The notes beneath the pieces were generated by a model. It did no database searches. It saw nothing but the letters and a program-made list of their open reading frames with translations, and was not told the origin of the DNA. A DNA stretch of 64,000 bases from Paraphysomonas bandaiensis (Eukaryota; Chrysophyceae), in NCBI GenBank assembly GCA_965644295.1, contig CBFFRP010000440.1, positions 1 through 64,000 on the forward strand. The letters are read 5' to 3'. Positions 54,297 through 64,000 of the stretch are shown here, piece by piece. Positions within the stretch are counted from its first letter, which is position 1; every line of letters begins with the position of its first letter. The position numbers and the translations under genes were made by a program.

Positions 54297-54460
54297 GAAT
54301 TTAGTGAATAAATAAATGCGTAACAATTAATAGTCAATTATGGCATTGCAATAAAATAGAAATTGGGACAGCATATAATATTTGATCAAATACTTGTGTT
54401 CAATTGTTGCAATTAATTGGAATATGTTAATACCATCAATTTGGGTGCGTATATTAGCTA
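54297..54460 (+). repeat. AT-rich dispersed repeat copy
   Basis: TGCGTAACAATTAATAGTCAATT, then GCAATAAAATAGAAATTGGGACAGCA (split), then TTGCAATTAATTGGAAT. Same family as 23225-23365. Confidence 0.45.
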
Positions 54461-54699
54461 CTACATAATCACAAACGGTACAAACGTACAGACCAGAGAC
54501 TGGTAACTGGTAACCATTAATGGTAGTCCAGTTCCCGGCAATTAAAATGGCCACTAAATGCCATTAATAATTCAGTAGATAATACCGCTCATAACAGATA
54601 GTGTGATGCACCCTTAATTACTAATTTAGTTAAATAACAGACTACGAATCTGAACTATTTTGCAGGGCTTCATGGAGAGTGTAAGCATCCCACAACATG

Positions 54700-55990
54700 T
54701 AATTGGCTCGTAGGAATAGCAAAGATTCTCTAGACAATACGGATTCATGTTTCTACGCTCAGGTGGGTGTCATAATCAACTTTGCATGACCACAGAGCCT
54801 CTCAACCACAACATTCGATATGAAGCAAGCAGCGGTAGTTGGACTCATATCGGTACCAAGTCAGCTCTCATGCTATCCTCACATGCTCCCGTCCACATTC
54901 CTATTAATACAGATTGTAAGCCAGTGTGTATGAGAACTGAGGAAGCCCTCTCCAAGACATCGTGCTAAAAAGGGGTCTTCCTCTAGAGGGCGCGAGAGCC
55001 AAGATGTGCACCACGACTCTTAATAGGGTTCGCTCACACCCTGAAAGGCGCACGACTGACGAAACGCTATGAACACATGTAGACACAGGAATTTACGTAG
55101 CAGACGCGGTTGCAGGTGGTGACTGGTTGAAGGTTGAACGTATGATAGGCCGTAACAAGTGTACTTTCGGTAAAATTTCGTCCGGAATATGGCACTGGCG
55201 TCTGTCCAGAACACGCCGGCCGTATATTACCCACCCCATGATCACTGATTTTCAATCTCGTCGTAATCAATGGACTTTAGAGAATTAAACTGCGCTCCGT
55301 GAGCAACTCTACGGTCATATTCTGGAGCGTGTACCTGGATACAGGAAAGAGAGCGGTGTCTTGCTTCCGCACAAACTATATCTGGCAGATCGCGGTAGAT
55401 CCAAGGTTAAGGACAGTTCACAACTACGACTGCACATATATTATACTCAATACGGCCCTGACATGGGACAAATCCTTCAGCATTAGTAGGAATAGGGCTA
55501 AAACAAAATTTGGACTCGACTTGAACAAAGCCAGATGCTCTGACTGTGGCTTTCGACTTGACTCTTCTCTCAAATGCATGTTGTGTCTTGATTGCCCACA
55601 CGCCTCCGTCTCTCAGATATCGAGAATCCGCCTTTCAGAGACACAAGAAGAAGTGTCTTCGGGAACTTCTACGAGACCCAACCGTACCCCCTTTCTCAAG
55701 AAACTCTCCAGCAGTGCCTGGAATGCCCCACTCCAGCAGGTTGAACGATTCTGGACAGGAACTATCACCGATGCTCAATGGAAAGCGTTTCTGGAGCACA
55801 ATACAACTGCACCTTTAAATCGCATGGACCTCGTGCCCTCGAAATAGCAGTTGTTACCCTTCTTCAACCGCATTATGCTGCAGCCAAACAAATGCTCCAG
55901 GATTGCAGTTGTCATCATGCTATCACACCTATGGGGTCACATCGACTCCCCCCCAGACCACATCCTGCTTTCCCCTTTCACCCTTAACAC
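54700..55990 (+). pseudogene. LINE relic: RNase H to C-terminus, many frame breaks
   Basis: Translated pieces in shifting frames match the complete LINE polyprotein in order: MRTEEALS; VRSHPERRTTDET; GIYVADAVAGGDW; IWHWRL...TRRPY; ILNTALTWDKSFSISRNRAK; DLNKARCSDCGFRLDS; VERFWTGTITDAQ; LLQPHYAAAKQMLQD. Internal stops and frameshifts are frequent. The sequence is well diverged from the complete copy. The 5' two thirds are missing, and no tail hairpin follows before the piggyBac-like relic begins at 55993. Confidence 0.85.
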
Positions 55991-55992
55991 CT

Positions 55993-56906
55993 TTACCCCC
56001 ATGCTTGTGCGGCCATATGCGGTATATTAGATCTGTAGGTTAAACAAATCGCATACACCAAACTTCTTTTTGTATGCATCAATAGCAGGACGATGGTGAT
56101 GAGTACCTCGTCGACATATCGTGTGTATGCATTGCTCATAGCAGTCCTAATCTTAGCATCTTTTTGGCCATGCTGTGGCTTAGCATAGTACAGAACAATT
56201 ATCTTGTCCGTAGTCTTATTATAAACACCAGCAAAGTCCCCCACCTTGCGTATCTTCTTTAACATTTCAGTTTGAAGTTTGAATCGATTAGGGTTGACGG
56301 CTCCAATGTACTTAACGTTTTGTCGATTCAAGAATTCCCTAGTTGAGCTAGAATGGTAAAACAAGTCAGAGACTAGCAATGTATCGACATCTTTGTCCGC
56401 ATATGGCACTTCTAATACATGCCGACACCACATTTGTACCACTTGAGAACCGGAAATGACCCTTCGTCTAATTTATTAACACCATATAGGCATAAATGCA
56501 ACACGTAGGACAAACTATTGGACAAAATTGATGCTAGCTGATAGAACCACAGCCCCACTCTATCAGGCTTGCTAAGAGCCACACGGACATTATCACTTTC
56601 ACCAAAAAAGCAAAGCAATTTTTCGTCCCCTGCAACATAGGTACCAATGTGTCTGACAATACTGATGAAATTAGCTGACAACTCTTCCAGATACGTGCTA
56701 TCAACCAGAAAATGAGACAAAATAAGTTCACACCCAACGATTCCTAATGTCTTGACGAGGTATTTCTCCTCGAAATATTTCTTGAACGCCTTGACTTGAA
56801 GAAGTTTCTCGTGCGCTTCTTTTTGGTCCCTTTCGTGCGCTTTTGACTTGCTCCTGAAACCATTTTTAGTTGTCAGCAAGTGGCAATTAATGTCAATTAC
56901 CTGCAT
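55993..56906 (-). pseudogene. PiggyBac-like transposase relic (frameshifted)
   Basis: Two overlapping minus-strand frames, 56906-56412 and 56442-55993, make one protein with a frameshift near 56430. The order AGDEKLLCFFGESDNVR, SKPDRVGLWFYQLASIL, then DTLLVSDLFYHSSSTREFL and VGDFAGVYNKTTDKIIV fits the DDE domain of piggyBac-derived transposases (SxDExM..FKGR...KP.K.G.K...., TDN.YTS..L, NR...). The acidic positions D-D are present in the first two blocks. The frame stays open a little upstream of 56906. Dead because of the frameshift, if the sequence is correct. Family call by eye only. Confidence 0.55.
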
Positions 56907-57170
56907 TTTAAATTTATATTGAATTGACTGATCAGCAGTGCAGATGCAAGTGTCACAAGTGTTGAGATGTTTTAACAGATACAGGTTTTTGCAGTTGGTA
57001 CAACAAAATCCCGTACCTATCCTATGAGAGGGGACAAAAAAACGAAGAAAAAGAAGCTACTTGTGGGTAGCCCTAATTGATAACTCTAACCCTAATCGAA
57101 TAATATGTCGTATTGTTATTATTTAGTCAGTTAATTCTCAAAACAAAAACTACTTGTTGATGCATATCGC
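56907..57170. other. Short gap between the transposase relic and the RRP5 3' end
   Basis: A minus-strand frame with several Cys (CCTNCKNLYLLKHLNTCDTC) is open just upstream of the transposase relic at about 57010-56907 and may be part of it (finger-like). Otherwise AT-rich. Confidence 0.35.
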
Positions 57171-60100
57171 TTATACAATACTGTTGACGTAATCACGAGC
57201 TTTCTGCCTCACTATTTCTTGTTCATGTTCTGATCCGTGCGTCAGCTCGAAATTTAGATACTTCTTGAAAACAGACTTGATATTCTTGGAACTTATCTTG
57301 AGAGTGATCATGCGAGAAAATATTCTGCGAGCTGCGTCATAATTCTTGTATTTGATTTCTTTGTCAACGAACACATTCCATATATCCGTGCGCTTGGGAT
57401 AACTGAAGATAATGTTAACATCAATCACACACTTGGTTTTCAAGTACATACCTCATCAGCAAGTCTTCGAACACCTCACGTCCCCTTTCAAACCTTCCTA
57501 ATTCAAACTCCAATGATGCATATTGCAATATAACTTCGATGTGTTTGTGCTTTGACAACGACAACATGGACCGATTCAGCAGCGAACGGGCTTCCTTATC
57601 TCTCCCGCCACGCTGCTCAAAGTGTTGATACGCCATCCACACCTACACACATACCTGTAAAAAGTAACAAATAATACAATTATAATTTCTCACTTTTTTG
57701 CTTGTTTTGTGTTTTTTCAACGTTTTCTCAAACATTTCACGAGCCCCGTCAACATCGCCACTTTTTTCATACAATTCGGCCAAATGAAGATGCAAATACT
57801 TGCTCTATGAAACAGTTAGAAGCGATGACATAAAAATATCCTTCTTACCTTGCTTTCAGATATCGCTCGTCTAAATAAAGTTGCCAAACTATCAGTCGTT
57901 CCAAACTTATGTTCCATATTTAGAAGTGCTATCCAAACATTGTATTTCTCCTATAGAACAAATTAGAACCGATTTCACAGTATATAGACTCGTTGCAACC
58001 TCTTCCTCTCTGAAGCCGATAGTTCTAATAGCTCGCAAACCAACTGCTCTGGCGGCATGTACATCAGCTGAAAGTAGATGAAACGACATGTATTGTATCC
58101 ATAGCAACGACGAATTCGGCTCGGTTATTAGCAGTCTCTCAAAGTCCTCGGGCGAACCGGGCTCATCTGTACCAGTAGCAATCGCATTCTTAACAAAAAG
58201 TTAAGACAAATTATGAGATAAATAAAAGTATGCACCTCTCGTTTCCTGATCTCCTCTTCCGCTTTCAGTGCATCTGCCGGGCGTCTCTTCTTGCCTTTCT
58301 TCTTCCCGGTGGCATCATCATTACTTTCATCACAGCTAGTTGCAGAGTCGTTATCCGATTCCTCATTTTCCGATTGTGCACCAGACAATGTAGAGGGTTT
58401 AAACGAGTCTCCCCAGTCCAGCATCATAGGACCGGATTCATTATCATCATCTAATGGAACCAGATCTTTAGCACTGCTAGATGGTATGTTTGTAGACAAT
58501 GGCTCCACTTTCGCCCGTTTACTCTGTTGAACAACCTCACCCCCATCATCAGAGTCCGAATCTTCTCCTGAATCATCACTCTGTTTATCTTCTGAATTAT
58601 CATCCAATGATTCTTCTTCATCCGAGCTTGCAACTTCATCAGCCTCATCACCACTTTCACTTTTTAAGGATGCTTGCCTAATTATAGCCTGAACCTCTCG
58701 TTCATCCTCGCTGTCCGAGTCACCATCTACGAGAACGATACCCTCTTCGTCAACATCCTCTTCCATATCACTACTAGTATCCTCTACATCTGACTCATCA
58801 GAACTCTCACCCTTCGTATCATTGAAACAGGAGGGCTTCAAACCGAGTGCTATCTTGTGGCCAGAAACACCGAGAATAACAGCACGTACACGATCTCCCA
58901 CGTCATACACGTCATTCAAGTCATCAGATAAAGATTCAACTGCCATTGGCTTCCGACAAAGCCCAATGAGAGAAGAGTTTTCAATAGTTACGAAGACACC
59001 GAAGTCGGTAATGCGGTGTACGCGACCAGCTATGACGTCACCAGGGGAGAGTGACTCGATTTCACGCTGTGAATCTTCACCTAATACCACGGAGCCACGA
59101 AGGCTTAGACTCACCTGTATCATTCCCGATACAGATGGCTCTGATACTGACAAAACCCGGGCGGTAACTAACTTACCAGGGGGATATGATGCAATAGGAG
59201 AGTGTACATACTCATCAGATAGATCCTTCAGCAAAACGCGGCCAGTAACAGATGATGACAACCTCAAAAAACACCCCTTCGACGATGTGTTAGCAACGTA
59301 TGCTTGAACTGTTGACCCTACAACAGGAACGCTATCAGGTCGTATAGAAGCCTTTTTGGAGGAAGAATTCTACATTAAAAGATTAATGAAATAGGTTACT
59401 CCATTTTTACTATACTTACCACTCTTGATGGTCGCATTGACAGTTCAATGGGGGCATGGGAGTCAGGCACGCAAACAACCCGGCACTTCACAATATCTCC
59501 GTGTTTTGGCCCGGCAGCAGAATCTCTATCGTCGGTAATGACTGCGCTCTCCGTGGAGTGCACGCTGCTGGCGCTAGTTGTACTATCACTGCGTGGACGC
59601 TTTGAAGCACTCCTACCTCCATTGTCAGAAAATAGGGCAGAGTAGTCGGCCTTCCAATCCCCAACATCAGCAATTTCAGTCACACAAACACGTCCTGTTC
59701 TATTATGGGCTACATTGATATATATTACTGGAGTATCGTAATTAATACATAATACATACCTAGTAAGATACTCAACGCTGGAGGTTTCTGTACATTGATG
59801 CTTGATTTCAGGTCAACAATGCCTGTAATCACGCTACCAGCTTTCACAGTTTTTGACTCTACAGTTCCTCCTACAGCTTCTATTGTGACATTCTTCGAGA
59901 GATCAATAATGGTAGATCCCGAGGCTGCATCTTCAACAACCAAACGACTAATTGTTACAGAACTACGACCTCCAATTGTCTTCACAGAAGTCACAGCAAC
60001 TACTATTCTCATTCCCACGTAACAAAATAGTTGAAATTTCTTGATCAATGCAATGTCAGATGATATGTCCAACATATTAAGGTTGCACGACACATAAGGA

Positions 60101-63100
60101 CTCAGAGCAACAGTACATTTGGCATTGTCGATCGATGTCAACACACCAGCATACAAAACGCCCTCGCGGACAGCATCTCGACCTTTCCACTGGACAAGGC
60201 GCCTCCACCTGTTGCTGGTGCTTATACCTGTGAAGATTCATTTAAACGAATGGTTCCACAAACCACATAACATTACCAGGGGATGAAACAAGTGCCAGAA
60301 GGACGACAATACACTTGCTCTTTCCAGCACTATCATCGTCGTCTTCATTATCCACGTCAACATGACGAATCTGCACTATGCGTGCAGACACCTTCTGTCC
60401 CTTGCGAAGAGAACTAAACGGGTGCAGTTTACTGATGCCTTTCCTAGCGCTGTCTGTAAGTTCCGCAGACATAGAGTTCTCCAAGGACTTCTCCAAATCG
60501 TCACAGCCATCACATGCATCAGTGCAGCACGAAACGTGAATCGATGCCTGAATGTTGACATCTACATGATCAGGGTTCTCGGGAACTACAGTGGTTTCCA
60601 TGCGGTTGACGTTTTGCACCTCCCAGCGCAAAATAGCACCCATGCGAATGCTCTCAACAAATTTCTGACGGGCTACACTGGGCTCCACTGCCTTGGTCAG
60701 GCCCTTCGCTTTCGTAGCTGCAAACTTTTCATGAATCTTAATATCAGATTGCTCCACTTCCTTCTGCAGTTGTGCCGCCTAAAATGAAAATTATTACTAG
60801 CCACTACGACCACCTTACATATAAAAACCTGTTTCCTATGACGGTCACTCTCTTCGGTGTACAGACTGCCAATGGTTACGTGATCATAAGGAGTCGACAT
60901 ATTCGAAGAAAAGAGTTGTTTCGTCAAAACTTTTTCGATACGAACAGGCAGAATTTGTCCAAGGGTATAGCCCGTGGTATCTTTATATGGACAGTTGTAG
61001 TCGGCCACCATAACAAAGCATAAAGTACTCTCGTTGAGTGCAACCACAAGATAACGTTCTTTAACAAGAACGACACTTGTACTCGTGCATATCTCTCCAG
61101 CAGAAAAACATTTCGTTGGTGCGATCACGACACCGCTGCCAACGCCTGACTCAGCCTTCTTTTTCTTCTTTGCTTTCTTGGAATCACGACATTGCGCAGC
61201 ACTCACAAGTGCTTGATCTAAAGTTCCCTCCAACACACTGTGGCTCAGATCGATATCTACGACCACAGCGTCCAAAGAGTCACCTTCACTAACGTTTTGT
61301 GTGTTGTCGGATGTCTTTATAAGCATCATCGTTACGTTATCTGGACACATTAAAACAATTCCATATTCTTTGATAGAGGCTACTGTACAGCTTACGACGT
61401 GGCCAACAGGGTACATTTCCCAAGCAGGAATAGATACCGACGACGTTGAAGCAGCCACCTCGGCAAGAGTCGACTCGTATGATTCCCGTAAAATAGTTGA
61501 CAAATATGTGACCATCCCTGTAGAAGGTGGAACAATAGCTGGCTTTAATGTGACAATCGCTCGGTCACGTGCTAGATCCACACGCTGCACAACACATCGA
61601 ACGGAGTCACCAACAGAGAATAGGCCAACAGGAGTAGCTATGAATTTATCAGCAACATTAGGACGCGGGGCTAGAGCTGTCATCGCATCACGGAATCTAA
61701 CAAGTATACCATACGCCTCAACCTTCCACACATAGCCTACTACAATCTGTCCAGGTGACAAATCGCTAATGCGTGACGGGATAGAGACTGCTTCCACGTC
61801 ACGAGAGGAAAAGTTGGCTGATGCACTATTCTTTACACCTGCAGCAGCACGAAACAGCGGCTTCATCGAAATAGTTATCGTTCCCCCTTTCCCAGTAGAA
61901 CTCAACACAACGGCATTTTCGATTCGCGAACCATTTGCAAAAGCACTAGCACTGCAGTAGAACTGACTGTATTGGGCAATATCACAAGTGTGGTCTTTGT
62001 GGAGGATTCCCAAGCGGCCATCATCTAGTCTGACCTGAAAGATACCATCCTCTTGTTTAATTACAATTCCTGATACTAGTTCCAATGTAACATCATTGCT
62101 TATTGATTCCTCAGCAGTTGATTCCTGCATGGCACCGTTTTTATCAGCTTCCGTTTCCTTGTCACTTATTGCTCGAATGATAGAAGACGTGTCACCAATG
62201 TCCAGGCCAAGCAGCAATTTAGCCTTCGCATTAGATTTCTTTGAAGATGGAGACTTCTTCTGTAAAACTACACACCGAACCACTTGTCCTATTCTATATG
62301 CACCTTCAACGTCTGCATCAAAACATCAAGAGATCATATTTCTATATATTAACCCCCACTACCTGCCACTCCTTGCTTGACAAGTACACTCATTGGAATC
62401 AAACCTTTCACTTTATTAAAAAAGTGGATCTGAAGACCCTCATGAGACATTTTGGAAACAACACCCACGGCGGTTTTACCCTCCACTGCATCTTGGACTG
62501 ATGTTAGAATATTTTCTTCTGACGCTTGCACTAAGCTTTTTTTATTCGTCATGACAATGGCAGAGTCTTTGGCCTCCCATACCCTCATGGTCAGCTTTTG
62601 TTTAGCTTTATACCGCTTCTGAAGTTGAATGGAGTGCCCCGAATCTGTCAAGTGCATGGACGGGCATATCGCACGAACCTTACCACCTAGCTGCACCACT
62701 AGGCCAAAATCTGACACTTTTAACACTTCTACTTCCAATACCTGGCCAACCTCCACCTGTGATGAGTGAACTACGGATCCATCAACAAACTCTGATATTG
62801 TAGATCCTACAGAAATGCCTTCCACTAAATGGTATCCCATTACTCTGACATCCATCTCCTTTCCTACTTTGTAAGTACTTTCCCAATCTCCTCCAGAAGT
62901 CTGCAGAGATGACTTGTGGACAAAAATACCACTCACTGCAGAATCATCGGCGTCACGTTTCGCCTGCATGGCAATCGCCTGAGCCTTTTTATTTTTCTTC
63001 CCAGTCGGAGCTGATTCCTCTTCATCAATATTTTTTGACACGGTCAAAACCACCCCGACTTTGTTGATGACACTTGTGACAGTGTAGGAGGAGAGAACAT

Positions 63101-64000
63101 CCCCTGCACGCAGAAAGTAAACATGTATAAAATAAAGGAGGAAATGAAGCGCACCGAGTGCAGGCAAGTTTCTCGGGGATCTCATCTCTATCACATGGGG
63201 TCGCATGGATAGTCGGACACTTTTACTGCACAAAAACCGGGTGAGACAACTGTTAACCCCAGCGCATAGAGATCTACGCACCTGCCGTGATCTATGAATA
63301 TGATTCTTGCCTGCAATACGTCTCCTTCAGAAAATCTTGACTTCCATTCATCACTGCCGGTGCTAATACGAGGGAGACTCCACATATCAATAGATCCATG
63401 AAATATGCCGAGAAAATTAACAGTCAAGCCATTCTACGAACATACCATTGAATTGAGTAGAATAGATGAAACAATAAGATAACGCACCACTGCAACGTTT
63501 TCCACCACGGCATTGACCATCATACCCGCCTGTAAAGATGTGAATGCTAATTTGCTTCCGCGAGTAATCGCCTCGGAAACAGCTTTGCGATGGGCGCGCA
63601 AAGTGACAGTGTGGGCAGCAAAGTTGACATCTTCCACGATAGTCTCCACTGACTGTCCTATGGAGAGAAATGCAGTCAGCGCAAATAAATGTACAGTGGT
63701 CGTGACATTAAAAGTAACAAACAGCACTTACCAACACCAAGGGTTCCCATTGCATTCGGAACTGCTGTAAAAGGAAGAAAGCAAGTTGTTCCATAAATTC
63801 CGGTTACTATGACGTATCTGGAAGTATGTTAAAAGAATGTAACACAGACTAGATACGGACCCTTTATCCTCCACACTCCCTACGCAACCCTGTATGGGAA
63901 ATCCTGGAAGAAGATGTTGTATATTAAGGCCACGATTGATTGAACTGGAGCGCAAGCTAGCAATAAGTGTCTTCTTCTTCCTATTCGTCTCCTGCTGAGC
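57171..64000 (-). CDS. RRP5: RRP5/PDCD11, S1- and HAT-repeat ribosome biogenesis factor (5' end outside window)
   Basis: Rrp5 is required for both 18S and 5.8S/25S rRNA processing in the nucleolus. Model complement(join(57171..57402,57452..57642,57694..57804,57849..57950,58000..58188,58236..59369,59420..59709,59760..60227,60277..60778,60829..62312,62363..63103,63155..63225,63282..63433,63488..63657,63732..63817,63861..>64000)); all junctions GT-AG and in frame, ~2020 codons visible, stop TAA. Many S1 RNA-binding repeats follow one another (LLPGFPIQGCVGSVEDKGY; VGQVLEVEVLKVSDFGLVVQL; LSPGQIVVGYVWKVEAYGILVRF; LSPGDVIAGRVHRITDFGVFVTI). An acidic stretch comes next (58480-58800 region), then HAT/TPR-like helices (DFERLLITEPNSSLLWIQYMS; KYLHLHLAELYEKSGDVDGA; MWMAYQHFEQRGG; RTDIWNVFVDKEIKY). 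By comparison with human RRP5 about 150-250 N-terminal residues lie to the right of the window. Confidence 0.95.

Overview
The window is nuclear DNA of a eukaryote, most likely a unicellular one (protist). Nearly every host gene is split by very short GT-AG introns (mostly 43-70 nt). All three stop codons of the standard code are used (TAA, TAG, TGA). The gene set is purely eukaryotic: SEC24, SF3A2, RNA polymerase III subunit C31, WDR18/IPI3, RRP5, a CXC-domain (LIN54/tesmin type) protein and an MLO-like membrane protein. I cannot name the species or even the supergroup with confidence. The joined exon models below were assembled by hand; every junction keeps frame and uses GT-AG.

Layout. 1.3-2.3 kb holds a four-exon membrane protein gene (-). 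3.9-13.3 kb is a complete LINE (-) of about 9.36 kb, bounded by a 13-bp target-site duplication. It has one uninterrupted 3016-codon ORF with OTU-like, SET, endonuclease, reverse transcriptase and RNase H regions. 15.1-21.3 kb carries SEC24 (-) and, divergently, a fusion of a 76-residue ubiquitin-like domain with SF3A2 (+). 22.2-25.5 kb is a retroelement cluster, including a chimera with the LINE's exact 5' and 3' ends around a truncated gag-like ORF. RPC31 (-) lies at 25.6-26.5 kb. 26.5-29.7 kb is mostly repeats. 29.9-37.1 kb is gene-dense: an IQ-motif protein (-), an ankyrin-SAM protein (+) and WDR18 (-). The CXC gene (-) is at 39.8-42.3 kb. 42.6-44.5 kb is a decayed DNA transposon with terminal inverted repeats of about 200 bp, and 45.3-46.8 kb two tandem LINE-dependent elements. 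A seven-helix MLO-like protein with two EF-hands (-) occupies 47.0-50.0 kb. Then come a 2.06-kb (TATG)n tract, an intronless ankyrin/alpha-beta hydrolase gene (+, 52.5-54.1 kb), a LINE relic and a piggyBac-like relic (54.7-56.9 kb), and most of RRP5 (-, 57.2-64.0 kb, 5' end outside the window).

Functional themes. RRP5 and WDR18 both act in ribosome biogenesis, SF3A2 in U2 snRNP, RPC31 in tRNA/5S transcription and SEC24 in COPII cargo selection. The mobile part is dominated by one LINE lineage and several non-autonomous elements that share its 3' tail: a small hairpin with stem TGCTTG/CAAGCA, the segment TTAAATAGTAGGA, and a terminus near GACATTCACTAC without poly(A).

Most noteworthy: (1) the ubiquitin-like-SF3A2 fusion with LRVRGG at residues 71-76 directly before the canonical SF3A2 start; (2) the LINE polyprotein with SET and OTU-like domains; (3) LINE-ended chimeras carrying foreign cargo; (4) the MLO/EF-hand fusion.
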